Below, one piece after another: positions 37,961 through 45,741 of a stretch of DNA of 64,000 nucleotides; the stretch's first letter is position 1; each line of letters opens with the position of its first letter. The notes under the pieces were generated by a model, which worked only from the letters and a program-made list of their open reading frames with translations, had not been told where the DNA came from and did not search any database. A program made the translations under genes and the position numbers. The DNA lies in contig JAOHFM010000002.1 of assembly GCA_028098005.1 (NCBI GenBank), positions 7,388 to 71,387 of the forward strand, read 5' to 3'. The DNA comes from Psychrosphaera sp. (lineage in GTDB: Bacteria > Pseudomonadota > Gammaproteobacteria > Enterobacterales > Alteromonadaceae).

Positions 37961-38539
37961 TTAGTCAAAGCGAATGCCGTCAACATAATTAAAAAAGAAA
38001 TAATCCGTCGTATCAGAATTAGCTCCTAGAATAGGGATTTCTAGATTATTTTCATCCTTCAACTTTAATTGAAGGCAAATATTTCCATTTCTCATTTTTA
38101 ACGTGGGGTGAATAGACCAGCTTTTTTTATGTTTGAAATTCGCTTGTTGGTTGTCAAAGTCGTAAGCTTCTATTCGGTTGCGAATAAACTCACTTATAAT
38201 GGTGTTGGCTCGGTCTTGATATTTCGCACCTTTTATTTTGCCTTGGACAGGCATCAACGTAATAGCGGGCTTATTTACTTCCGAATAAATTTTAGCTTCA
38301 AGTTTGTCATATAAAAGATTAACTTCAGCTTCAATTTTTAGGTAATATTTTAATCGAGTATAAAATGGATCAAGCAGCTCCGCTGGTGACTCTGCCGCTC
38401 TTCTTTTCGCCTCGGCTGCATATAACTGCTTATTGGGTATTTCTGTGACGTTAAAAATCGTTTTAGTAATAACGGTCGGTTCAGTCGAACTACAACCACT
38501 AATAATTAGTAGTATTGTTAAGTAAACGATTCTAAACAT
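37961..38539 (-). CDS. Lipoprotein of unknown function in FlgO-like cluster
   Basis: The 192-residue protein has a lipobox (LIISGCSS) after a short signal segment. The rest is charged, predicted helical around residues 40-110, then beta-rich. I do not recognise a family. It follows the FlgO-like genes by 12 bases on the same strand and is probably co-transcribed. It has no detectable similarity by eye to the three FlgO-like proteins beside it. Confidence 0.65.
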   Translation of the reverse strand: MFRIVYLTILLIISGCSSTEPTVITKTIFNVTEIPNKQLYAAEAKRRAAESPAELLDPFYTRLKYYLKIEAEVNLLYDKLEAKIYSEVNKPAITLMPVQGKIKGAKYQDRANTIISEFIRNRIEAYDFDNQQANFKHKKSWSIHPTLKMRNGNICLQLKLKDENNLEIPILGANSDTTDYFFFNYVDGIRFD

Positions 38540-38551
38540 GAATTTGCCTGT

Positions 38552-39319
38552 TTAAAGAACAGTATGTTTTGCGCCATTTGGAATTATTGTATCCAGCACA
38601 AAATAAGGAATAAAACCTGACGCCGTCGATATAATCCATTTATTTTCAAAGTCTACGACGCGAGCATTAATTAGCAAACCTGTTTGTTGGTACATAACGG
38701 TTCCTGTAAGCACATGCGTTATGGATTCGCTACTTGTTAACTTGTTGGCATCTCGGGTAAAAACAAAGTCACCTTGCGGCGTTATTGATACAGTATTTTT
38801 TACTTTATAATCAGCCACTGTAAAGCCGTGTTGAAACAAATGCGTAGTAAAATGTTCCGAAACGATATTTCCCACTGGCGTTATTGTGGCGAGATCAGAG
38901 GTAAAGTCGACAAATGATGTTACACCTACGATGACATGTTCAGCTTTATTTGACACATTCGCAATTAACCCAGCTGATATTTGTTCAATATATTCACTTA
39001 ACAAAACAGAGTGCTGACTCCCAGTTAATGAATGACTATTCAAAGTTGCATCGTGTGATACAAACATTGTGGTAGCATTCGTGCTATTTGCCTGAGGTTT
39101 GTTTACGTTACTGGAATTTGAAGCACTGGCCAATTGTGAATCAGTAAAACGTTCAACATCTTTGGGACAATCTATTATTTGTCCCTTTGGATTCATGCAG
39201 ACATTTTCTTCTTTCACTTCAACTATGGTCTTAGGCTGCTCTGTTAGCGAACATGCAGATAATAACAATATAACGCTAGTACAAAGTGCTACTTTTGAAA
39301 TCGTGTTTTTAAATATCAT
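38552..39319 (-). CDS. FlgO-like lipoprotein, paralogue 3
   Basis: The 255-residue protein has a lipobox (LLLSACSL), a Ser/Asn-rich linker, and a FlgO-type domain (about 120-255): HVIVGVTSFVDFTSDLATITP, then the repeat pattern TPQGDFVFTRD, VLTGTVMYQQTGLLINARV, and SGFIPYFVL. FlgO is an outer-membrane lipoprotein associated with the flagellum in Vibrio. The same pattern recurs in the two upstream genes, so this is a tandem family. No flagellar gene is nearby. Confidence 0.78.
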   Translation of the reverse strand: MIFKNTISKVALCTSVILLLSACSLTEQPKTIVEVKEENVCMNPKGQIIDCPKDVERFTDSQLASASNSSNVNKPQANSTNATTMFVSHDATLNSHSLTGSQHSVLLSEYIEQISAGLIANVSNKAEHVIVGVTSFVDFTSDLATITPVGNIVSEHFTTHLFQHGFTVADYKVKNTVSITPQGDFVFTRDANKLTSSESITHVLTGTVMYQQTGLLINARVVDFENKWIISTASGFIPYFVLDTIIPNGAKHTVL

Positions 39320-39342
39320 AACCGCTCACCTAACCACATCGT

Positions 39343-40146
39343 TTAATCTACATTTCGCTCAGAAGACACTAGCGGAATACCATCATTAAACCCACTTGAT
39401 GTAAGCTGATTAACAACGTTATTTGGCAAAAAACCTTGAGCCGATGCCACCACAGCTTTTGAATCAATACCTATTACCCGAGCATTCACTAAATATCCCG
39501 AAAGTTGCTTCGTTAATGTTCCTGCTACCGCATACTTAATAGGCAAGTCACCTTCTAGCTCTAGATAGTCTTTACTAAATATGAAATCACCATCTGGCGT
39601 AACTCTAACAAAGTCGGTTGTTTTAAAGTCAATGACTGGGATACCAAACTTATGCACTTCATGTATAAAGCTTTCAGAAATTTGTTTTCCTAAGATGTCA
39701 GCATACTGAAAATCACTATCGAGCATTACAAAGCTAGTTACCGCTATTGGTGTTGTCGAATTTACATACTTCATGTTGGAGACAAGATCTTGCATTAACC
39801 CGCGAACATAAAAGTTGATATTTTTGTCACGTCCTCCGCGATTTGGCTGTTGCTTGCCCATTTCATTCATTTTGCCAAGCAAATGATTTCTATAATCGTT
39901 TTGAAACTTTAAACTCGCATCGTTTACCGTGACCACACCGTCGTTATCAAGTCTTGGCTTGCTAACCTCTTCATTCATGCTTGAACTTGATTTGGCAACA
40001 TCGTTGCCTGATAACTGATTTTCTTGGTCTGTTACTACTTGTTCAACTTCTGTGTTGTCGGTGTAAGACTCTTCAACAGACCAATCCGTTAATGAAGAAC
40101 AAGCGGCTACTTGAGTCGCAATTAAAATAGCTGTAAATTTTTTCAT
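39343..40146 (-). CDS. FlgO-like lipoprotein, paralogue 2
   Basis: The 267-residue protein has a lipobox (TQVAACSS), a charged linker, and a FlgO-like domain: TPIAVTSFVMLDSDFQYADILGKQISESF, TPDGDFIFSKD, AVAGTLTKQLSGYLVNARV and AQGFLPNNVV. The match to the next gene downstream in TP.GDF.F..D and G......L.NARV is plain. A gap of 23 bases separates it from paralogue 3, and nine bases separate it from paralogue 1. Confidence 0.8.
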   Translation of the reverse strand: MKKFTAILIATQVAACSSLTDWSVEESYTDNTEVEQVVTDQENQLSGNDVAKSSSSMNEEVSKPRLDNDGVVTVNDASLKFQNDYRNHLLGKMNEMGKQQPNRGGRDKNINFYVRGLMQDLVSNMKYVNSTTPIAVTSFVMLDSDFQYADILGKQISESFIHEVHKFGIPVIDFKTTDFVRVTPDGDFIFSKDYLELEGDLPIKYAVAGTLTKQLSGYLVNARVIGIDSKAVVASAQGFLPNNVVNQLTSSGFNDGIPLVSSERNVD

Positions 40147-40155
40147 GGCTTGCTC

Positions 40156-40764
40156 CTAATACTCACCGCGGTAAATTTGATCATTCTTGAGCTTCACTTT
40201 ATCGTGACTCCACATTGTGTTCATTGGAATGTAATCTGTTGCTGCGGCCACTACGGTTTTGTCTGATAAGTTAATGATTCTTGCATTCACAACCAATTCA
40301 TTTTCTTGTTGTACATAATGTCCAACTAATAAGTAATCGGCTGTAATATTTTTTTCTAGACTATTTACGTCTCTGCTCATAAACATATCTGCATTTTGAG
40401 AAATATTGACTTGTTTCTGAACTTTAAATTCTGTGACTTTTAAACCCGCTTGTGTCAAAAAAGTAACAAAACTTTCCTGAAGCTGTAAACCAAATGGCGC
40501 TATCGACGCATTTTTGTCTTCAGACAAGGTGTTGGCAGGCAAAAAGGTGCCGACCAGGATAGGCTGTCCAACATTAAAGTAATTAGTTGTGTTTAGTAAT
40601 TGCCTCGCTAACTGCTCCACATGCCCATGAAAAGATGCTGCATTTCGTTCAGGCATATATTGCTCATAACCCTTTTCTACTGGCGGGTTTTGTAGCTCAG
40701 CAAGACGCTCTATTGTTGTACAGCCCGACAGGGCTAAAATAGCGATAAGTAACAACTGTTTCAT
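40156..40764 (-). CDS. FlgO-like lipoprotein, paralogue 1
   Basis: The 202-residue protein is the shortest of the three, with a lipobox (ILALSGCTT) and little linker before the FlgO-like domain: QPILVGTFLPANTL, LQLQESFVTFLTQAGLKVTEFKV, NADMFMSRD, DYLLVGHYVQQENELVVNARI and ATDYIPMN. It is the first gene of the leftward lipoprotein cluster. Its upstream region contains tRNA-Arg, 82 bases away. Confidence 0.8.
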   Translation of the reverse strand: MKQLLLIAILALSGCTTIERLAELQNPPVEKGYEQYMPERNAASFHGHVEQLARQLLNTTNYFNVGQPILVGTFLPANTLSEDKNASIAPFGLQLQESFVTFLTQAGLKVTEFKVQKQVNISQNADMFMSRDVNSLEKNITADYLLVGHYVQQENELVVNARIINLSDKTVVAAATDYIPMNTMWSHDKVKLKNDQIYRGEY

Positions 40765-40846
40765 ATTTTAAAACCAAAAATGAAGAACTGTTATTTTTAA
40801 AGCAATATTAATACCAATTTAACGGGCACTCACTAAATCTTTAAAC

Positions 40847-40922
40847 TGGCGTCCTCTACAGGACTTGAACCTGTATCTAAGGCTTAGGAGGCCCTTGTTC
40901 TATCCAGTTGAACTAAGAGGAC
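40847..40922 (-). tRNA. tRNA-Arg (anticodon CCT)
   Basis: Read on the minus strand, the acceptor stem GTCCTCT (40922-40916) pairs with AGAGGAC (40857-40851), followed by discriminator G and an encoded CCA (40849-40847). The T arm is ACAGG-TTCAAGT-CCTGT. The anticodon loop is CTCCTAA with CCT at its centre. Length is 76 bases with CCA. It lies nine bases after the PAP2 gene on the same strand, so it may share that transcript or use a promoter inside it. Confidence 0.95.
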
Positions 40923-40931
40923 AAATTGTAA

Positions 40932-41654
40932 TTAAACAGGTTGTGGAGTCTTATTATCTGCAGGCTGTTCAGGGTCGTTTGATGTTTTACTGCCTGGTTG
41001 AGGTATTTTCATTAACGCAGCAATCCCCCAAAAACTCCAGTAAACAATGAAGCCCGCCAGTATTGCATCGCTAATAAAGTGTCCTCCCTGAAAAACCCTT
41101 ATCATTCCGACAAGTGTGCCGAGGCCAATACCAAAGTAAAGCCAACGTCTTGAGTTTAACAACCAACCTAGGATCATAAAGTAGTAACCCATTGCTGCAT
41201 GACCACTAACAAAAGAACAATTACGTTCACATTGATCAGATATCACCCAAGCTGGCGAAAACACTTTATCACCACCAAAGGCTTCAATTTGTCGAGGTCT
41301 TGCTCTGTCCCAATTATCTTTAAAAACAGTATGTACTATGATGCCCGGCCCAATTAACATTGCGATTAGAGCAAAACTACAAAGCTTTCTTTGTTGGCAA
41401 CACCAAGCCATTTTTATACTTAAAATGATAAAAATGAATAGGGCAGGAAGTAGGAGTTTAGGCATGTGTTTAAACACATCATAAATTATCTGAACTACAG
41501 AGTAGTTGTTGAAGTAAAAACCACCATGTTCGGCGTCATAAAACCAGCTTGATACCGTTAAGTCAATTTCCGTATATATTGCAAAAATTATTGAGCAGAC
41601 TATAAATGCCGCAAATTTGATTCCAGTTTTCATTATTTTTATTATTTTATCCAT
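40932..41654 (-). CDS. PAP2-family membrane phosphatase
   Basis: The 240-residue integral membrane protein carries the three phosphatase motifs: KDNWDRARP (KX6RP), SFVSGHA (PSGH type) and FQGGHFISDAI (SRX5HX3D type, with Gly-Gly in place of Ser-Arg nearby). This places it in the type 2 phosphatidic acid phosphatase family, which includes PgpB and lipid A phosphatases (LpxE/LpxT). Its substrate is not decided by sequence. The first and last segments are hydrophobic. tRNA-Arg follows. Confidence 0.82.
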   Translation of the reverse strand: MDKIIKIMKTGIKFAAFIVCSIIFAIYTEIDLTVSSWFYDAEHGGFYFNNYSVVQIIYDVFKHMPKLLLPALFIFIILSIKMAWCCQQRKLCSFALIAMLIGPGIIVHTVFKDNWDRARPRQIEAFGGDKVFSPAWVISDQCERNCSFVSGHAAMGYYFMILGWLLNSRRWLYFGIGLGTLVGMIRVFQGGHFISDAILAGFIVYWSFWGIAALMKIPQPGSKTSNDPEQPADNKTPQPV

Positions 41655-41809
41655 GAAATTTGCTGATGCATTTTAGTCAGTCTTTCTAAGTAATTTCAAC
41701 AACTATCTTGTTAAATTTTTGTACAAACATTCAACAGTCGAAAAAAGCAATATTGTTCAAAAGCATAGCGTGATGATTAAAATTAATACAAATATTGTTC
41801 TGATTGCTT

Positions 41810-41838
41810 TTCACCTTTGGATGAAAAGTCTGTATAAT
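41810..41838 (+). promoter_or_regulatory. Probable sigma-70 promoter of ygiQ
   Basis: TTCACC (41810-41815) and a perfect TATAAT (41833-41838) are separated by 17 bases, about 65 bases before the chosen ygiQ start. Confidence 0.5.
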
Positions 41839-41902
41839 CGCGCGTCCGTTCACAGGGGCTATAATAGTTGTTGTGGAAATGAAATTTACAAAGGTAGTCC
41901 AA

Positions 41903-44212
41903 ATGCAAGCAAAAACCGCACGTCCAAGTTCACCAATAAAGCCGCCAGCGGCCACGGTGAAAACCGATAAGAAACTGTGGGACTACCCGAAGTACTGGGC
42001 TGAATGTTTTGGCCCTGCGCCATTTTTCCCAACCACCCGTGAAGAAATGGATTTGTTAGGTTGGGACAGTTGTGATGTCATCATTGTAACTGGTGACGCC
42101 TATGTTGATCACCCAAGTTTTGGTATGGCTGTTATTGGTCGAATGCTTGAATCACAAGGCTTTAGGGTTGGTATCATTGATCAGCCTGATTGGCACAGCA
42201 AAGACGATTTTCAACGTTTAGGCAAACCTAATTTATATTTCGGTATAACGGCAGGCAACATGGACTCCATGATAAACCGTTATACAGCAGACCGAAAACT
42301 GCGTCACGATGATGCCTACACACCAGACAATATTGGTGGCAAACGCCCAGACAGAGCAGTTACTGTATACTCTCAACGCTGTCGTGAAGCCTTTAAAGGT
42401 GTGCCAATTGTTATTGGTGGCATAGAAGCGAGTTTACGTCGTATTGGCCATTACGATTATTGGTCAAACAAAGTGCGTCGCTCGGTTATTTTTGACTCTA
42501 AAGCCGACATGCTTATTTTTGGTAATGCCGAACGTCCTTTAGTTGAGATCACTCACCGCCTTTCACGAGGCGAGGACATTAAAGATATTAAGAACGTTCG
42601 TGGTACCGCCATTGTTGTAAAAGAGGCACTGGCCGACTGGCAAGGCATTGATTCAACTCATATTGACAAGCCAGGGATCATTGATCCAATTCTCAATCCG
42701 TATCAAGAGTATGACGCTAATACCTGTAGTAACAAAGACGAAGCTATTCAGGAAAGTGCGGCAGACGAAACAGGCGTAAGCCAGGCCTTCGTTGTTCAAC
42801 CTTATGACCGCCAAAAAACTAAGTCGCAGCTACGTCGCCCTTGGGACCGTGTTTATATTAAGCTTCCAGCTTATGAAGTCGTTTCGAAAAATGAAGTGTT
42901 GTATGCACATACAAACCGAATTTTACACCAAGAAACGAACCCTGGTTGTGCAAAAGCATTAATGCAACGACATGGTGACCGCAGCGTATGGATTAACCCT
43001 CCAGCATTCCCTCTTGAGACTGAAGAGATGGATTATGTATTTGGTATGCCGTTTGCGCGTATTCCTCACCCTAAATACGAAGGCAAAAAGATACCAGCTT
43101 ACGAGATGATCAAAACATCTGTAAATATTATGCGTGGTTGTTATGGCGGCTGTACATTCTGTTCAATTACCGAACACGAAGGTCGTATTATTCAAAGTCG
43201 TTCTGAAGACTCAATCATTAATGAAATCGAACAAATTCGAGATACCGTGCCTGGGTTTACCGGTGTTATCTCAGATTTAGGTGGTCCAACAGCCAATATG
43301 TATATGCTGCGTTGTAAGTCAGAAAAAGCAGAAGCAACGTGTCGTCGCGCTTCTTGTGTATATCCTGATATTTGTAAGCACATGGACACTGACCACGAGC
43401 CTACTATCAACCTATATCAACGAGCTCGTGAGTTACCAGGTATAAAGAAAATCCTTATTGCCTCAGGTGTTCGTTACGACTTAGCGGTGCAAGATCCTCG
43501 TTACGTTAAAGAGTTAGTTACGCACCACGTAGGCGGCTATTTAAAAATAGCACCAGAACACACAGAAGAAGGCCCTTTATCTAAAATGATGAAGCCTGGC
43601 ATGGGCAGTTATTATCAATTTAAAGAGCTATTTGAAAAGTATTCAAAAGAAGCTGGCAAAGAACAGTACCTAATCCCTTATTTTATTGCCGCACACCCTG
43701 GCACCGAAGTGCAAGACATGATTAACCTAGCTATGTGGCTAAAGGAAAATCGTTTTCGATTAGATCAAGTTCAGAATTTCTATCCATCTCCGATGGCAAC
43801 AGCGACGACTATGTATCACACTGAAATAGATACATTGCATAAAGTTAAAAAGCAAAATGACGAGGTTCCTATTCCGCGCGGAGAAAAAGAACGTCGCTTG
43901 CATAAAGCAATTTTACGTTATCACGATCCTCAAAACTGGAAAATGATCCGTCATGCACTAAAAGAAATGGGATTATCTAAACTCATTGGTAATGGACCAA
44001 ATCACCTAGTGCCACCGGCGTCACCAAATGAAGAGAATCGTGGCAACGGCAACTACGGTCGTAAGCCAAAAGTTGGCGCGAACAAAGATCAGAAGGCGTT
44101 AACACGTCACTCTGGTATGCAACAGTTCAGTAATAAGCCAAAAGCCAGTAGTAAACCCTCAGGTAAGCCAAGTGCAAAACCTAACGGTAAAAAGAAACCA
44201 AGTAGAATTTAG
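41903..44212 (+). CDS. ygiQ: YgiQ-family radical SAM protein
   Basis: The ATG at 41903 is chosen over a GTG at 41873 because AAGG lies eight bases before it. The 769-residue protein has an N-terminal domain with [17 protein letters not shown], the radical SAM cluster motif CYGGCTFCS, and YgiQ-specific stretches ([34 protein letters not shown]). The last 60 residues are basic and low-complexity (Lys, Pro, Ser repeats) and may bind nucleic acid. The reaction of YgiQ is not known. It stands as a single gene with its own promoter and terminator. Confidence 0.92.
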   Translation: MQAKTARPSSPIKPPAATVKTDKKLWDYPKYWAECFGPAPFFPTTREEMDLLGWDSCDVIIVTGDAYVDHPSFGMAVIGRMLESQGFRVGIIDQPDWHSKDDFQRLGKPNLYFGITAGNMDSMINRYTADRKLRHDDAYTPDNIGGKRPDRAVTVYSQRCREAFKGVPIVIGGIEASLRRIGHYDYWSNKVRRSVIFDSKADMLIFGNAERPLVEITHRLSRGEDIKDIKNVRGTAIVVKEALADWQGIDSTHIDKPGIIDPILNPYQEYDANTCSNKDEAIQESAADETGVSQAFVVQPYDRQKTKSQLRRPWDRVYIKLPAYEVVSKNEVLYAHTNRILHQETNPGCAKALMQRHGDRSVWINPPAFPLETEEMDYVFGMPFARIPHPKYEGKKIPAYEMIKTSVNIMRGCYGGCTFCSITEHEGRIIQSRSEDSIINEIEQIRDTVPGFTGVISDLGGPTANMYMLRCKSEKAEATCRRASCVYPDICKHMDTDHEPTINLYQRARELPGIKKILIASGVRYDLAVQDPRYVKELVTHHVGGYLKIAPEHTEEGPLSKMMKPGMGSYYQFKELFEKYSKEAGKEQYLIPYFIAAHPGTEVQDMINLAMWLKENRFRLDQVQNFYPSPMATATTMYHTEIDTLHKVKKQNDEVPIPRGEKERRLHKAILRYHDPQNWKMIRHALKEMGLSKLIGNGPNHLVPPASPNEENRGNGNYGRKPKVGANKDQKALTRHSGMQQFSNKPKASSKPSGKPSAKPNGKKKPSRI

Positions 44213-44246
44213 TTCTACCGACATTTTATTTCATTAAACAGTAATG

Positions 44247-44274
44247 AAGAGCCTTTAACTTAAAGGCTCTTTTT
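44247..44274 (+). terminator. Rho-independent terminator after ygiQ
   Basis: AAGAGCCTTTAA pairs with TTAAAGGCTCTT around a single C, so the real loop is larger, and a run of T follows. It lies about 35 bases after the ygiQ stop. Confidence 0.85.
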
Positions 44275-44310
44275 ACAAGGCTTACGCCGTTAACTAATTA
44301 GAGAGTAGAT

Positions 44311-44670
44311 ATGAATAACGACAGCAACTCAATCAGCGAATTTTTTGAAGAAGTTAAAGCGACACAAATGATTTGGGCTTTGCATGATAAAGCGTCAGAC
44401 GGGTGGGTAATTGTTGACTCAGTGCAATTTGAAGACACTGATGTAATGTTACTTTGGTCTCGTGAATCTATTGCTCAAAAAAACTGTACTGACGAATGGG
44501 CCACTTATGTGCCAACTCAAATATCAGTAGCAGATTGGTTAGAGTTTTGGATTGAAGACTTAAGCCAAGACAATATTATTATTGGTTTAGATTGGCAAGA
44601 AAACGACGATTGTGCAGAAATGGACCTTGCAGAATTTAGCCAAAAAGTGGCAGACATAGAAATATTGTAG
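44311..44670 (+). CDS. DUF2750 protein
   Basis: The 119-residue acidic protein fits the DUF2750 pattern: EFFEEVKATQMIWALHD, MLLWSRESIAQK, PTQISVADWLEFWIEDL and NIIIGLDWQE. It has no signal peptide, so it is probably cytoplasmic. The family has no assigned function. GAGAG precedes the ATG. Confidence 0.82.
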   Translation: MNNDSNSISEFFEEVKATQMIWALHDKASDGWVIVDSVQFEDTDVMLLWSRESIAQKNCTDEWATYVPTQISVADWLEFWIEDLSQDNIIIGLDWQENDDCAEMDLAEFSQKVADIEIL

Positions 44671-44687
44671 GTTTGAAGCGAATTTTG

Positions 44688-44802
44688 TTTACTTTTCTTT
44701 AAAAGTCTCTAAAATGCGCGCCTGATTAAAAAACGTTCTTTAGTAATTTGGAATATTAGTGCGCACACCTCTCATTAATTGAGTTTAGGTGGGGCTTTTT
44801 TT
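44688..44802 (+). promoter_or_regulatory. suhB promoter and possible leader attenuator
   Basis: TTTACT (44688-44693) and TAAAAT (44710-44715) are 16 bases apart. Downstream, CACCT-CTCA (44766-44774) pairs with TGAG and AGGTG (44780-44791, a TTT bulge between the two parts). GGGC and seven T follow (44796-44802), 54 bases before the suhB ATG. This looks like a terminator inside the leader, or the end of the preceding transcript. Confidence 0.38.
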
Positions 44803-44855
44803 GGCTTTTTTACTATTATTCTTAATTACGTTCTTTTCAAAAATAGGTGATTGTA

Positions 44856-45662
44856 ATGCAACCGATGTTAAATATCGCAGTCCGTGCTGCGCGTAATGCT
44901 GGTAAAATTATTGCTCGAGCATACGAGCAATTAGATATGGTTAAGTCTGAGCTAAAAGGCGCAAACGACTTTGTTACCAACGTGGATATTGAAGCGGAGC
45001 AAGCAATCATCTCTACTATTCAGGCTTCATTCCCTGATCATTCATTTGTAGCTGAAGAAAGCGGTGTAATTGATGGCAACGCTAAGTATCAGTGGATCAT
45101 TGACCCACTAGATGGCACAACAAACTTCGTAAAGGGCATTCCTCACTTTGCTGTATCTATTGCACTTAAAGTTGATGGTAAACTAGAGCAAGCCGTTGTA
45201 TTCGACCCAATTCGCGGTGAATTATTCACAGCATCTAAAGGTTCTGGCGCTCAGCTTGATGGCCGAAGAATTCGTGTTTCAAAAGCGAAAGACTTATCAG
45301 GTACTATCTTGGCCACAGGTTTCCCATTCAAGCAAAAGCATCAAATTGAAGCTTACTCAAAAATCTTTAACGACCTATTTTTACAAGTTGCTGATATGCG
45401 TCGCGCTGGTTCTGCAGCTCTTGATATTTGTTATGTTGCGGCAGGTCGTGTTGAAGGTTTCTTTGAAATTGGTTTGCGCCCATGGGATACGGCTGCGGGT
45501 CAGCTAATTGCTCAAGAAGCAGGTGCGGTAGTTGCAGACTTTGAAGGTGGTAATAACTACGACAAGTCAGGCAATATTGTTGTAGCAACACCTAAGGTTC
45601 TAGGTGCTGTTTTAAAAGCAATTCGCCCTCATTTGAACGACGGATTACGCACACTACGTTAA
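44856..45662 (+). CDS. suhB: Inositol-1-monophosphatase / SuhB
   Basis: The ATG at 44856 is preferred over a GTG at 44847: it has AGGTGA five bases upstream and gives MQPMLNIAVRAARNAGK, matching E. coli SuhB. The 268-residue protein has the lithium-sensitive phosphatase motifs EEAEQAI-like (DIEAEQAIIST), AEESG, DPLDGTTNFVKGIPHFAVS and GLRPWDTAAGQLIAQEAGA. SuhB also joins the ribosomal RNA antitermination complex in E. coli. It is a single-gene unit with a strong bidirectional terminator after it. Confidence 0.95.
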   Translation: MQPMLNIAVRAARNAGKIIARAYEQLDMVKSELKGANDFVTNVDIEAEQAIISTIQASFPDHSFVAEESGVIDGNAKYQWIIDPLDGTTNFVKGIPHFAVSIALKVDGKLEQAVVFDPIRGELFTASKGSGAQLDGRRIRVSKAKDLSGTILATGFPFKQKHQIEAYSKIFNDLFLQVADMRRAGSAALDICYVAAGRVEGFFEIGLRPWDTAAGQLIAQEAGAVVADFEGGNNYDKSGNIVVATPKVLGAVLKAIRPHLNDGLRTLR

Positions 45663-45711
45663 ACAAAAAAGCTAAAGCTTAAGACTGTCATAATCGGCGA
45701 GCTATAATCTG

Positions 45712-45741
45712 AAAAAAGCCAGCTTTAAAGCTGGCTTTTTT
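45712..45741. terminator. Bidirectional terminator after suhB
   Basis: GCCAGCTTTAAAGCTGGC (45718-45735) is a perfect palindrome flanked by six A on the left and six T on the right, so it works on both strands. It covers the end of the hybrid kinase gene, whose stop codon lies inside the hairpin. Confidence 0.92.

Noticed and set aside
40847..40922. tRNA-Arg(CCT) next to the lipoprotein cluster as a genomic-island attachment site
   Set aside because: No integrase, no repeated tRNA end and no clear shift in base composition is visible by eye, so island insertion is not supported.
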